Of a stretch of 64,000 nt of DNA, positions 19,498 to 29,073 are shown one piece after another; positions within the stretch are counted from its first letter, which is position 1, and each line of letters starts with the position of its first letter. Where the stretch lies: NCBI RefSeq assembly GCF_001722335.1, contig NZ_MIHA01000026.1:1-64000 (forward strand), in the 5' to 3' direction. A program made the translations under genes and the position numbers. Source of the stretch: Mycolicibacterium flavescens (GTDB lineage: Bacteria > Actinomycetota > Actinomycetes > Mycobacteriales > Mycobacteriaceae). The notes under the pieces were generated by a model. That model was not told the origin of the DNA. It did no database searches and worked only from the letters and a program-made list of their open reading frames with translations.

Positions 19498-22400
19498 TCA
19501 GTACACGTCGCGCACGTAGCGTTTGGCGGCCACCAGTTCCCGTTTGTAGTCGTGCGCCCGCTCGGCCGACATGCCGCCGTGGGTGGAGATGATCGTCGTC
19601 AGCGCCGCGTCGACGTCCTTGGCCATCCGCGCCGCGTCGCCGCACACGTACAGGTGCGCGCCGTCGTCGAGCCACCGCCACACCTCGGCGCCCCGGTCGG
19701 TCATCTTGTGCTGGACGTACACCCGTGACGCCTGGTCCCGCGAGAACGCCAGATCCAGCCGGTTGAGCAGCCCGTCGCGGGCCATGTCCTCGAAATCGTC
19801 GCGGTAGTAGTAGTTCTGGTCGCGGTGCTGTTCGCCGAAGAACAACCAGTTCGGTCCGCGATGCCCGAGCGCGCGGCGCTCCTGCAGGAACCCGCGGAAC
19901 GGCGCGACACCGGTACCCGGCCCGACCATGATCATCGGGGTGGTGCCGTCCTCGGGCGGCCGGAAGTGCGGCGAGCGTTGCAGGAACACCGGCGCCGACG
20001 ACGCCCGGTCGGCCAGAAACGTCGAGCACACCCCGCCGCGGGCCCCGCCGTCGGCCCCGCGGTAGCGCACCACCGACACCGTCAACTGCACCTCGTGCGG
20101 GCTGACCAGCGGGCTCGACGAGATCGAGTAGCTGCGCGGGGTCAACCGGACCAGCACCTCGCGCCACTGGTCGGGATCGGCGTGCACGACGAACTCCTGG
20201 ACCAGGTCCAGGCCGTTGCGCCCGCGCAGCCACCGGTCGAGTTTCGGTTTCGGCGCCCGCAGCGCCCTGGCGTCGCGGCTGTTCTCGGCGATGAAACGCA
20301 GCAAATCCGGGGTGACACGGCAGAAGTCGTAGTGCGACATCAGCGCCTCGCGCCACGGCTTCTCCACACCGTCGACCTCGACCGGGTGACGGGCGGGCAC
20401 CCCGGTGGCCGCCAACCACGCGTCGACCAGGACGGGGTCGTTGGTGGGCAGCACCCCCAGCGAATCGCCGGCCGCGTACTGCAGATCGTGCTCGGAGATG
20501 TCGAACCCGAACTGGCGCACCTCTTTTCGCGAGTTGGCGCCGGTCAGCTCGACGTTGCGCGACAGCGGCACGACGACGGGGTTGGCGCGGGTGAACGGCT
20601 CCGCGACGCGGCGCTCAGGTGCGGGCACCTCACAGCCCGGCGCGAGCAGCGCGACCACGCCGTCGGTCCAGCGCCGGATCGGTTCCTCGTCGTAGGCCTC
20701 ACAGTCGGCGCGGTCCATCAGCCGGGTGCCGCCCAGTTCGGCCAGCCGCGCGTCGACGGCGCGGCCGTGCCCGCAGAAGTCGTCGTAGGACCGGTCGCCG
20801 ATGCCGAGGACCGCGTACCGCAACCCGGTCAGCGCGGGCGCCCCGGCCGCCGCCAGCCGGGCCCACAGCCCGGTGCCGTTGTCGGGCGGGCCGCCGTCGC
20901 CGAAAGTGCTGGTGACAACCAGCACGTCGCGCGCCGCGGCCAGGGTGGCCGGCGATATTTCGTCCATGTTGACCAGCCGCGACCCCGGCAGCCGCTCCGA
21001 CAGTTCCGCCGCGACCCCCTCGGCGGTGCCGGTCTGCGACGCCCACACCACCAGCGGACCGTCACCGACCGGCGCGGCCTCGGGGGTCCGCTTCGCCAGC
21101 AGCCCGTTGATCCACCGACGCACCCCGACGCCGACCGGCGCGCTGTCGGGCAGCACCGGCACCTCTGCGCGGCCCTCGGCCAGACCGCTGAAAAACCCTG
21201 AGATGTAGAGCGATTCGTTCTCGGTCAGGGTGGGCGACGCGACCGGCTGCAGGCGCACCGCGCACACCTTGAACTCCGGCTGCAGCGAGTCGGGGTCGAC
21301 GGCGTCGATGGTCACCGCGTTGATGGTCAGGTCGGGGCCGTGCTCGTCGTTCCAGTGGAACGGGGCGAAACACTGACCCGGCCGGACCCGGTCGCTGATG
21401 CGCGCGGGCAGCACCGCCCGGCCGCGGCGCGAGGTGATCTCGACGTGCTGGCTCTCGTCGATGCCGAGCGTGCCCGCGTCGTCGGGGTGGATCTCGACGA
21501 ACGGGCTGTCGTCGAGCCGGTTGAGCGTCTCGACGCGGCCGGTCTTGGTCATCGTGTGCCACTGGTGTTGCAGCCGACCGGTGTTGAGCACCATCGGGTA
21601 GTCGTCGTCGGGCAGTTCGCACGGATCCATGTGCGGCCGCGGGTGAAAGACCGCGCGCCGCGACGGGGTCGCGAACACCAGCCGCGGGGCGTGTCCGTCC
21701 GCGTCGACGAAGTGCTCCTGGCTGACGCCGTCGTTGAGGTAGCGGATCGGGTGACGATCCGCGTCGTCGTCGGGTGGGCACGGCCACTGCAGCGGGGTTT
21801 CCCGCAGGCGCGCGTAGCTCGCGCCCCGCAGGTCGTAGCCGGTCTTGGGGTTCCAGAACCGCCGGATCTCGTCGAAGATCTGCTCGCTGCAGGTGTAGGC
21901 GAAGTGCTCGCCGAAACCCATGTGGTTTGCCACCTGGCAGATCAGCTGCCAGTCCGGAAGGGCCTGGCCCGCAGGCGGAATCGAACGGGGCATCAGCGTG
22001 AGGTTGCGTTCGGAGTTGACCATCACCGCGTCGGCCTCGGCCCACAGCGCGGCGGGCAGCGTGATGTCGGCGTAGTCGTTGGTCGCCGTCGTGCGGTAGG
22101 CGTCCTGGGTGATCACCAGTTCGGCGGCCTGCAGCCCCGTGATCGCTGTCGACCGGTTGGCCACTGTGGCAACGGGATTGGTGCAGATGATCCAGCAGGC
22201 CTTGATGGCCCCGGCGGCGAGGCCGTTGAACATGTCGATGGTGCCCGGTCCGACGTCGGCGCGGATGGTGCCGGGCGGCAGGCCCCACTGCCGCTCGACG
22301 AATGCCCGGTCCTGCGCCGACGTCACCGACCGTTGGCCGGGCAGTCCCGGTCCCATGTAACCCATCTCGCGCCCGCCCATCGCGTTGGGCTGGCCGGTCA

Positions 22401-23397
22401 GCGACATCGGTCCGCTGCCCGGTCGGCAGATCGCGCCGGTGGCCAGGTGCAGGTTGCAGATCGCGTTGGTGTTCCACGTGCCGTGGGTGCTCTGGTTGAG
22501 GCCCATCGTCCAGCAGCTCAGCCACTCCCCCGCCTCGGCGATCATCCGCGCGGCGCGCCGGATGTCGTCTTCAGCCAGGCCGGTGAGGTGCGCGACGCGT
22601 GCGGGCGGGTAGTCGGCCAGAAACGCCGGCATCGCGTCCCAGCCCTCGGTGTGCTCGGCGATGAAATCCTCGTCGATGTCGCCTGATTCGACGAGCAGGT
22701 GCAGCAGCCCGTTGAGCAGCGCGAGGTCGGTGCCGGGACGGATCTGCAGGAACAGGTCGGCGCGTTCGGCGGTGGCGGTGCGCCGCGGGTCGACGACGAT
22801 CAGCTTGGCGCCGGCCTTGAGCCGGTCGGCCATCCGGAGATACAGGATCGGGTGACAGTCGGCCATGTTCGACCCGATGACGAAAAACAGGTTTGTGCAG
22901 TCGAAGTCGGTGTAGGAGCCGGGTGGGCCGTCGGCGCCGAGCGACTGTTTGAACCCGGTTCCGGCGCTGGCCATGCACAGCCGGGAGTTGGACTCGATGT
23001 GCACGGTACGCAGGAAGCCCTTGGCCAGTTTGGTCGCCAGATACTGTGCCTCGATGGACATCTGACCCGACACGTACAGCGCGACCGCGTCGGGGCCGTG
23101 CTCGTCGACGATGGCCCGCAACCGCCGCCCGGCCTCGGCGACCGCCTCGTCGACCGAAGCGGGCACCGGTTGCGCACCGCGCGCCGGCCGCATCAGCGCG
23201 GTGGTCAGCCGCCCGTCGGCGCGCATCATCTCGGCGTGGGTGGCGCCCTTGGTGCACAGCCGGCCGAAGTTGGCCGGGTGCAGCTTGTCCCCGGTGACCC
23301 GCGCGATGACGGGAGCGCCGGTGGTCTCGTCTTCGGTGGTGTGTACCTCGACACCGCAGCCCACGCCGCAGTAAGAGCACGCCGTGCGGGTCTTCAT
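19498..23397 (-). CDS. nasN: Assimilatory nitrate reductase fused to a diflavin (FMN/FAD) reductase
   Basis: A 1299-residue single-chain nitrate reductase. The N-terminal [4Fe-4S] cluster ligands are Cys7, Cys10, Cys14 and Cys48. The molybdopterin-guanine-dinucleotide catalytic domains run to about 700, with MGLNQSTHGTWNTNA and GYMGPGLPGQRS. A flavodoxin domain follows from about 780 with the FMN loop SQTGTAEG. A CysJ-like FAD/NADPH domain has RSYSISSSP near 1090 and GPGTGVAPFRGFLQERR near 1165. This architecture matches the monomeric diflavin nitrate reductase NasN described in M. smegmatis. It reduces nitrate to nitrite in the cytosol with NADPH. The start gives the MKTRTACSYCGVGC end and is five bases from the narK stop, so the two form an operon with narK first. 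Confidence 0.93.
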   Translation of the reverse strand: MKTRTACSYCGVGCGVEVHTTEDETTGAPVIARVTGDKLHPANFGRLCTKGATHAEMMRADGRLTTALMRPARGAQPVPASVDEAVAEAGRRLRAIVDEHGPDAVALYVSGQMSIEAQYLATKLAKGFLRTVHIESNSRLCMASAGTGFKQSLGADGPPGSYTDFDCTNLFFVIGSNMADCHPILYLRMADRLKAGAKLIVVDPRRTATAERADLFLQIRPGTDLALLNGLLHLLVESGDIDEDFIAEHTEGWDAMPAFLADYPPARVAHLTGLAEDDIRRAARMIAEAGEWLSCWTMGLNQSTHGTWNTNAICNLHLATGAICRPGSGPMSLTGQPNAMGGREMGYMGPGLPGQRSVTSAQDRAFVERQWGLPPGTIRADVGPGTIDMFNGLAAGAIKACWIICTNPVATVANRSTAITGLQAAELVITQDAYRTTATNDYADITLPAALWAEADAVMVNSERNLTLMPRSIPPAGQALPDWQLICQVANHMGFGEHFAYTCSEQIFDEIRRFWNPKTGYDLRGASYARLRETPLQWPCPPDDDADRHPIRYLNDGVSQEHFVDADGHAPRLVFATPSRRAVFHPRPHMDPCELPDDDYPMVLNTGRLQHQWHTMTKTGRVETLNRLDDSPFVEIHPDDAGTLGIDESQHVEITSRRGRAVLPARISDRVRPGQCFAPFHWNDEHGPDLTINAVTIDAVDPDSLQPEFKVCAVRLQPVASPTLTENESLYISGFFSGLAEGRAEVPVLPDSAPVGVGVRRWINGLLAKRTPEAAPVGDGPLVVWASQTGTAEGVAAELSERLPGSRLVNMDEISPATLAAARDVLVVTSTFGDGGPPDNGTGLWARLAAAGAPALTGLRYAVLGIGDRSYDDFCGHGRAVDARLAELGGTRLMDRADCEAYDEEPIRRWTDGVVALLAPGCEVPAPERRVAEPFTRANPVVVPLSRNVELTGANSRKEVRQFGFDISEHDLQYAAGDSLGVLPTNDPVLVDAWLAATGVPARHPVEVDGVEKPWREALMSHYDFCRVTPDLLRFIAENSRDARALRAPKPKLDRWLRGRNGLDLVQEFVVHADPDQWREVLVRLTPRSYSISSSPLVSPHEVQLTVSVVRYRGADGGARGGVCSTFLADRASSAPVFLQRSPHFRPPEDGTTPMIMVGPGTGVAPFRGFLQERRALGHRGPNWLFFGEQHRDQNYYYRDDFEDMARDGLLNRLDLAFSRDQASRVYVQHKMTDRGAEVWRWLDDGAHLYVCGDAARMAKDVDAALTTIISTHGGMSAERAHDYKRELVAAKRYVRDVY

Positions 23398-23402
23398 CGG
23401 CG

Positions 23403-24833
23403 TCAGGCCGGCACCGGGGACGCGGCGCGCCCGATCTGCTCGCCGGCCCCGGCCCGCGAGGTCTGCATGCGCAGGAACACCAACCAGGTCACGATCGCGC
23501 ACACCACGTAGAAGGCCAGGAACACCCAGAACGCGTTGGTCGCCGACTTCGCGTCGCTGACGTAGGACGCCCGCAGCACGATGTTGATGGCCACCCCGCC
23601 CAGCGCGCCGATCGCTCCGGCGAACCCGATCAGCGCCCCCGACATGCTGCGCGACCAGGCGGCCTTCTCCTCGCGGCTCAGGTCGTCGCGGCCCTGCGCC
23701 TTGGCCTCGAAGATCGACGGGATCATCTTGTAGGTCGAACCGTTTCCGATCCCGGACAGGATGAACAGCACGATGAACCCGGTGACGTAGGCGATCATCT
23801 GCGCACTGGTCGGGGCGCCCGCCGCGGCGTCGTCGAGCACGCCCGCCACCACCAGCACTCCTGCGCCGAAGATCATCGCGACGAACGTGTAGAGGGTGAC
23901 TCTGCCGCCGCCGACGCGGTCGGCGAGCTTACCGCCGAACGGCCGCGAGATGGACCCTAGCAGCGGTCCGATGAACGCGATCTGCGCGGCGTGCAACGAC
24001 GCCTCGGCCGCGGTGTCGCCGCCGGCCAGGAAGTTGATCTGCAGCACCTGCCCGAACGCGAACGAGAAGCCGATGAACGACCCGAACGTGCCGATGTAGA
24101 GGAAGCTCATCACCCAGGAATGCTTGAACCGCAACGCCTCTGCCATCGCGCCGAGGTTGGACCGCTGGTTGCCCAGGTTGTCCATGAACAGCGCCGCCCC
24201 CAGCGCGGCCAGCCCGATCAGGACGAGGTAGATGGCGCAGACGATTTCGGGTGCGGTGTTGCTGACCGTGGCGATCACCAGCAGCCCGACGAGCTGGATG
24301 ACCGGGACGCCGATGTTGCCGCCGCCGGCGTTGAGCCCGAGCGCCCAGCCTTTGAGGCGCTGCGGGTAGAACGCGTTGATGTTGGTCATCGACGACGCGA
24401 AGTTGCCGCCGCCCAGCCCCGCGACCGCGGCGACGATCATGAACGTCGTGTAGGAGGTGCCGGGGTTGTTCATCACCCACAGGGTCAGCACGGTGGGGAT
24501 CAGCAGCAGCAGCGCCGAGACGATCGTCCAGTTGCGGCCGCCGAACTTCGCCGGGGCGACGGTGTAGGGGATCCGCATCACCGCGCCGACCAGCGTCGGC
24601 ATCGCGACCAGGTAGAACTTGCCCGCCGCGTCGATGCCGTAGACGTCCTGCGGCATGAACAGCACCATCACCGACCAGATCGACCACACCGAGAACCCGA
24701 CGTGTTCGGCGAAGATGGACCAGATCAGGTTGCGTTTGGCGATGGCTTTGCCCGGTGGGTTGCCGTTGGTGCCCTCCCAGGCCTCGACGTCTTCGGCGTC
24801 CCAGTGCTCGATGGTTCGGCTCGCAGTCTTCAC
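23403..24833 (-). CDS. narK: Nitrate/nitrite transporter, NarK family (MFS)
   Basis: A 476-residue major facilitator with about twelve membrane segments. Family signatures are GLGGGNFASSMTNINAFYP and the nitrate signature GWALGLNAGGGNIGVPV. The second signature half is near GFAGAIGALGGVAIN. A hydrophilic N-terminal stretch of about 35 residues (DAEDVEAWEGTNGN) precedes helix 1, as in NarK3/NarU-like actinobacterial members. It starts with GTG at 24831-24833. It lies directly upstream of nasN, so it most likely imports nitrate for assimilation. Confidence 0.92.
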   Translation of the reverse strand: MKTASRTIEHWDAEDVEAWEGTNGNPPGKAIAKRNLIWSIFAEHVGFSVWSIWSVMVLFMPQDVYGIDAAGKFYLVAMPTLVGAVMRIPYTVAPAKFGGRNWTIVSALLLLIPTVLTLWVMNNPGTSYTTFMIVAAVAGLGGGNFASSMTNINAFYPQRLKGWALGLNAGGGNIGVPVIQLVGLLVIATVSNTAPEIVCAIYLVLIGLAALGAALFMDNLGNQRSNLGAMAEALRFKHSWVMSFLYIGTFGSFIGFSFAFGQVLQINFLAGGDTAAEASLHAAQIAFIGPLLGSISRPFGGKLADRVGGGRVTLYTFVAMIFGAGVLVVAGVLDDAAAGAPTSAQMIAYVTGFIVLFILSGIGNGSTYKMIPSIFEAKAQGRDDLSREEKAAWSRSMSGALIGFAGAIGALGGVAINIVLRASYVSDAKSATNAFWVFLAFYVVCAIVTWLVFLRMQTSRAGAGEQIGRAASPVPA

Positions 24834-24934
24834 GGACCTAACAGTGGTGCCCGGCCATTCCGCCGCCGTTGCACCTCGGTGTCCGAAACGTCAACACCCG
24901 CTCACTTTTCGCCGGCCCGGCCGGGCGGACGCCC

Positions 24935-24950
24935 GAAACGCGGACGAAAC
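24935..24950 (+). promoter_or_regulatory. GlnR-like box GAAAC-N6-GAAAC upstream of narK-nasN
   Basis: Two GAAAC half-sites (24935-24939 and 24946-24950) separated by six bases give the AC-n9-AC spacing known for mycobacterial GlnR sites. The box lies 102-117 bases upstream of the narK start in the 141-base gap before the alpha/beta hydrolase gene. The half-sites read on the strand opposite to narK. Nitrogen-limitation control of a nitrate-assimilation operon is the obvious inference. Confidence 0.45.
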
Positions 24951-24974
24951 AATTGTGGCGTGGGTTACGCCCGG

Positions 24975-25721
24975 TCAGCCCAGATCGGCCCAGAACCGGG
25001 TCAGCACGTCGGCGCCCCGCGCCGGGTCCTGCAGCATCCACCAGTGCCCGAGACCGTCGAGTGTCACGGTGTGCGCGCCGGCCCGCTGCGCTGCGCGCCG
25101 CCGGTTCTCGCCGGTGCCGACGAACGGGTCCTCGGTCGCGTCCAAGGCCAGCCCGGGTGTATCAGCGGCCTTCTCGAGGTCGCGACCGGCCTCGGCCATG
25201 GCCGGTTGGGCGGCCGAGCGGTACAGCGCCAGGATCGCCTGCCGCATGTCGGGGCCCTGCGCGGCCGCCAGCGAGGACGCGGTCGCGTCCGGAATGCCGA
25301 TCGCGCTCAGTTGCGCGGCGCGCTCCTCGACGCTGCCGCCCATCATGGTGTCGAGGAACTCCTCACCGGCGCCCGGTGTCTGCCACACCTGGGCGGCGTC
25401 GTGCCAGACGTAGTCGGCGTCGAGGATGCCGATGTCGTCGCTGACCCAGCTGCGCAGCAGTTCCGGTCGGTGCATCGCGACGTTGACGGTGTGCAGCCCG
25501 CCCCAGTCATGTCCGACCAGATCGACCGGCGCACCGATGCGCTCCAGCTCGGCCTCCAGCCAGTCGCGGTAGTCGCAGAAGGTGGCACCGAACCCGCCGA
25601 CCAGCGGGGCGCCGAAACCCGGCGGCGACAGCCGCACCACGTCGTCGCGGCCCAGCGCGTCGACCAGCGCGTCCCAGATCGCGTCGGTCTCGGGGACTCC
25701 GTGCACGAGGACGATCGTCAT
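24975..25721 (-). CDS. Alpha/beta hydrolase (epoxide hydrolase/haloalkane dehalogenase-like)
   Basis: A 248-residue alpha/beta hydrolase. The oxyanion motif is HGVP at 7-10. The nucleophile elbow is GHDWGG at 70-75, so Asp72 rather than Ser is the likely nucleophile, as in epoxide hydrolases and haloalkane dehalogenases. The catalytic His is in LDGLGHWWMLQDP near the C-terminus. The substrate is unknown. It is 20 bases downstream of the large cyclase-LuxR gene on the same strand and could be part of its transcript. Confidence 0.8.
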   Translation of the reverse strand: MTIVLVHGVPETDAIWDALVDALGRDDVVRLSPPGFGAPLVGGFGATFCDYRDWLEAELERIGAPVDLVGHDWGGLHTVNVAMHRPELLRSWVSDDIGILDADYVWHDAAQVWQTPGAGEEFLDTMMGGSVEERAAQLSAIGIPDATASSLAAAQGPDMRQAILALYRSAAQPAMAEAGRDLEKAADTPGLALDATEDPFVGTGENRRRAAQRAGAHTVTLDGLGHWWMLQDPARGADVLTRFWADLG

Positions 25722-25741
25722 GGCGCCGATCCTAGGCTGGC

Positions 25742-28700
25742 TCAGTCGCCGCGGCGGGCAGCCTCCTGCGCCAGTTGGACCCTGGAGGTCAGGCCCAGCT
25801 TGGAGTACACGTGCGTCAGGTGGGTCTGCACGGTGCGGTGTGAGATGAACAGCCGCGCGGCGATGTCCTTATTGCCCAGCCCCTCCTTGACCAGCCGCAC
25901 CACGTCGATTTCGGTCGGTGTCAACGACTCCCATCCGCTGCTGGGACGCTTGCGCTCGCCGCGGCCGCGCAGCGCGTATGCGATCGCCTGCCCCGGGGTC
26001 AATCCGGCCCCCTCCGCCCACAGCGTCTGGAAAGCGTTGTCTCCCAGCCCAACACGGCAGGCCGCCACGGCAGCGGCGTGGTCGCGCTGGTAGACGCCGA
26101 AGCGGACGGCTCCGGTGTCCTCCCGCACCGTGGCCGCGGCGCCCAACAGCCGTACGGCACGGTCGTGAACGTTGTCGGCCGCATGGATCCGCGCCAGGCA
26201 CTCCAGGATGTCGGGGACGCGCATGTGCGGCCCCGTCGCAGCCACCGACGCCAGCGCGGCCAGGACGTCGTTCTCGGCCTCGCGCACCCGGTTCTCGGCC
26301 AGTGCCACCAAGGCGCGGACGGTCAGGGCGATGGAGACGAAGATTCCGGGCACCACGGCGACCGCCTCGTCGGCCCACCGCCGTGCGGCCGCCGGATCAC
26401 CGCACGCCAGCAGCGCTTCGGCGAACGGGTTCGTGCATCGTGCGAACGGTTCCCGCAGCGGGATGGTGTGCCGCCACGCGTCTTCACACGCCTTGCGAGC
26501 CCGCTGCGCGTCGCCTTCGACGAGTGCGGCGTACGCCTCGACGACGTACACGGTGTCGCCGTAGATTCCACCGGCCGCTTCCGCGGCCAAGACCGCCGCG
26601 CAACCGCGGGCGTACGCCTCGTCGACGCGACCGGAGTAGGCGGCGACGCTGCCGTGACCGACCAGCCGGAAGATCCTGGTGATCGGCGGCTCGTCGATTG
26701 CCGCCACGTCGGCGTCGAGCAGCCGCAGGGTCTCCTCGGCCGCGGCGAGACGACCCGTCTGGAACATCCCGACACCTGACCACACCCGGGACTGCTGGCT
26801 GAAATAGTCGTCGCCGACGGTATCGGCGACCACGCGGGCCTTCTCGGCGACGTCGACCGCGCGCGCCGGATCACCCGCGAAGATCCGGGCGATCGCCTCC
26901 ATCATCTGGATCTGGCACGTCAGCCAGCCGCAGCCGGCCTCTTCGGACACCCGCGCTCCCTCGGCGAAGCGGCTGTCGGCCAGCGCGCCGTCGTAGAAGG
27001 TCAGCATTCCGCACGCGGTCAACGTCCACGCGAGCAGTTCCGGGGAGTCCAGAGTGCGTGCGATCGCCAGCGCCTCCTCGGCCCGGTCCGCGCCGGCCGG
27101 GAGCGCGATCGAGGCCGCCAGGATCGCGTGATCGGCCACCGCGCGGGTCCACACCTGCGGGGCCACGGTGTCTCGGCAGCTGTTGTCGTCGAGCACCTGC
27201 TCGAACGCGGCGATGCCCTCCCGCTGCCTGCCGCGGCGGAACCACAGGTCGTGCACCGAAGACACCAGCCGAAGCGCCGAATCCGGCTCGGCGAGTTCCA
27301 AACTCCACGTGTAGGCGGCCCGCAGGTTGTCCATCTCGGTCTCCGCCCAGTCCATCAGCCGGACCCGGCTCGCCGCGTCGGACACGTCATACGACGCCGC
27401 GGTCACGGTGTAGAAGTCACGATGTCGCGTGCGCACGTCGTCGGCTTCGCCGGACTCGCCCAGCTTTTCGAGGGCGTACTGACGCACCGTTTCGAGCAGC
27501 CGGTACCGCATCACGCCGCGGTGATCCTCGGCCACCACCAGTGACTTGTCCACCAGCAGGCTGATCTGGTCGAGCAGTTGGAACCGCTCGACCTCACTGC
27601 TGCCACCGACAGCCGTCCCCGCGCCGAGGTCGAAGCTGCCCATGAACACCGAAAGCCGCCGGAACAGCACCCGTTCGGCGTCGGTCAGCAGGTTGTGCGA
27701 CCACTCGACCGACGCCCGCAGCGTCTGCTGGCGGCGCACGGCCGTGCGAGCGCCGCCGGTCAACAGCCGGAACCGGTCGTGCAGGCTGTCCTTGATCTGT
27801 GAAAGGGTCAGCGCCCGCACGCGCGCCGCGGCGAGTTCGATCGCCAGCGGCATCCCGTCGAGGCGGGCGCAGATCTCGATGACAGCGTCGACGTTGGCGT
27901 CGTCGAGGCGGAAGCCCGGGAGTGCGCGACCGGCGCGGTCGGCGAACAGGTCGACGGCTTCGGTTTTCAGTGACAGCGACGGCACCCGCCAGGTCAGCTC
28001 ACCGGCGACGCCGATCGGTTCGCGGCTGGTGCTCAGGATGGTCAGGTTCGGGCAGTCCGCCAGGAGCCGGGCGACCAGGTGACCGCACGAGTCGAGCAGG
28101 TGCTCACAGTTGTCCAGCAGCAACAGCATTCGGCGCCGGCCGCAGAACGCGGACAGGATGTCCTCCGGGGACCGGCCGGCCTGATCGGGCAGCCCCATCG
28201 TCCTGGCCGCGGTGACGGGTACCAGGCGCGGGTCGGTCACCGGCGCCAGGTCGATACACCACACCCCGTCGGGGAAGTCGGAGCCTCGGTCGGCGGCCAC
28301 CTCGAGCGCTATCCGCGTCTTGCCGACCCCGCCCGCTCCGGTCAACGTGACGAAGCGGTGGTCGGCCAGCAGTTGCCCGACCTCGTCCCTCTCAGCGCGT
28401 CGGCCGATGAAGCTCGTCAGTTGTGTCGGCAGCCGGCGTTCCGCGGACCCGGCACGCAGCGGCGGGAACTCGTTGCACAAATCCGGATGGCACAGCTGCA
28501 CAACGCGTTCCGGGCGTGGCAGATCCCGGAGCGGATGGGTGCCCCGGTCGACCAGCCACGCGCCGTCGGGAAGGCAGTCGAGCACCATCGCTTCGGTTGC
28601 TCCCGACAACACTGTCTGGCCGCCGTGAGCCAGGTCCCGCAGCCGCGCGGTCCGGTTGATCGTCGGCCCGATGTAGTTGCCCTCGTCACGCAGCTGGATC

Positions 28701-29056
28701 TCGCCGGTGTGCACGCCGATACGCAGCCGGAGCGGCGCCAGCGCGGCGCGCTGCAGATCCACCGCGCACCCGAGCGCATCGCTTGCGCGCGCGAACGCAA
28801 CGACGAAACTGTCGCCCTCACCCTGCTCCACCGGGCGCACACCTTGGTGGCGCTGCACCACATCGGCGAGGACCCGGTCCAACTGCGCGACTGCCTCCGT
28901 CATCACCTCGGGCTGGGTCTGCCACAGCCGGGTCGATCCCTCGACATCGGCCAGCAACAACGTCACCGTGCCCGTCGGCAATCCACCCACGTCCAGGCTC
29001 CCCCACTCGACCGCGCTCATGTTAACCAGCATCGATCGCGGTCGCTCCGGAAACAT
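25742..29056 (-). CDS. Cyclase-domain / AAA+ ATPase / TPR / LuxR-type regulator
   Basis: A 1104-residue multidomain regulator of the mycobacterial Rv0386/Rv1358/Rv2488c type. Residues 28-190 are a class III nucleotide cyclase domain (LLADVEGSTRLW; GEGDSFVVAF; YIGPTINRTARL). Asp37 and Asp82 are likely metal ligands, but the base-specifying Lys and Asp positions read Gln78 and Asn127. The ATPase domain follows with Walker A GAGGVGKT near 240 and the STAND-type LLLLDNCEHLL. A long helical-repeat sensor covers about 560-1030. The C-terminal LuxR HTH has LTPTEIDVVRLVKEGLGNKD and HRTVQTHLTHVYSKLGL. Starts at 29032 or 29020 are possible; the former has GGAG 12 bases upstream. Ligand and targets are unknown. 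Confidence 0.87.
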   Translation of the reverse strand: MFPERPRSMLVNMSAVEWGSLDVGGLPTGTVTLLLADVEGSTRLWQTQPEVMTEAVAQLDRVLADVVQRHQGVRPVEQGEGDSFVVAFARASDALGCAVDLQRAALAPLRLRIGVHTGEIQLRDEGNYIGPTINRTARLRDLAHGGQTVLSGATEAMVLDCLPDGAWLVDRGTHPLRDLPRPERVVQLCHPDLCNEFPPLRAGSAERRLPTQLTSFIGRRAERDEVGQLLADHRFVTLTGAGGVGKTRIALEVAADRGSDFPDGVWCIDLAPVTDPRLVPVTAARTMGLPDQAGRSPEDILSAFCGRRRMLLLLDNCEHLLDSCGHLVARLLADCPNLTILSTSREPIGVAGELTWRVPSLSLKTEAVDLFADRAGRALPGFRLDDANVDAVIEICARLDGMPLAIELAAARVRALTLSQIKDSLHDRFRLLTGGARTAVRRQQTLRASVEWSHNLLTDAERVLFRRLSVFMGSFDLGAGTAVGGSSEVERFQLLDQISLLVDKSLVVAEDHRGVMRYRLLETVRQYALEKLGESGEADDVRTRHRDFYTVTAASYDVSDAASRVRLMDWAETEMDNLRAAYTWSLELAEPDSALRLVSSVHDLWFRRGRQREGIAAFEQVLDDNSCRDTVAPQVWTRAVADHAILAASIALPAGADRAEEALAIARTLDSPELLAWTLTACGMLTFYDGALADSRFAEGARVSEEAGCGWLTCQIQMMEAIARIFAGDPARAVDVAEKARVVADTVGDDYFSQQSRVWSGVGMFQTGRLAAAEETLRLLDADVAAIDEPPITRIFRLVGHGSVAAYSGRVDEAYARGCAAVLAAEAAGGIYGDTVYVVEAYAALVEGDAQRARKACEDAWRHTIPLREPFARCTNPFAEALLACGDPAAARRWADEAVAVVPGIFVSIALTVRALVALAENRVREAENDVLAALASVAATGPHMRVPDILECLARIHAADNVHDRAVRLLGAAATVREDTGAVRFGVYQRDHAAAVAACRVGLGDNAFQTLWAEGAGLTPGQAIAYALRGRGERKRPSSGWESLTPTEIDVVRLVKEGLGNKDIAARLFISHRTVQTHLTHVYSKLGLTSRVQLAQEAARRGD

Positions 29057-29073
29057 CAGCGCATGCGCGTATA

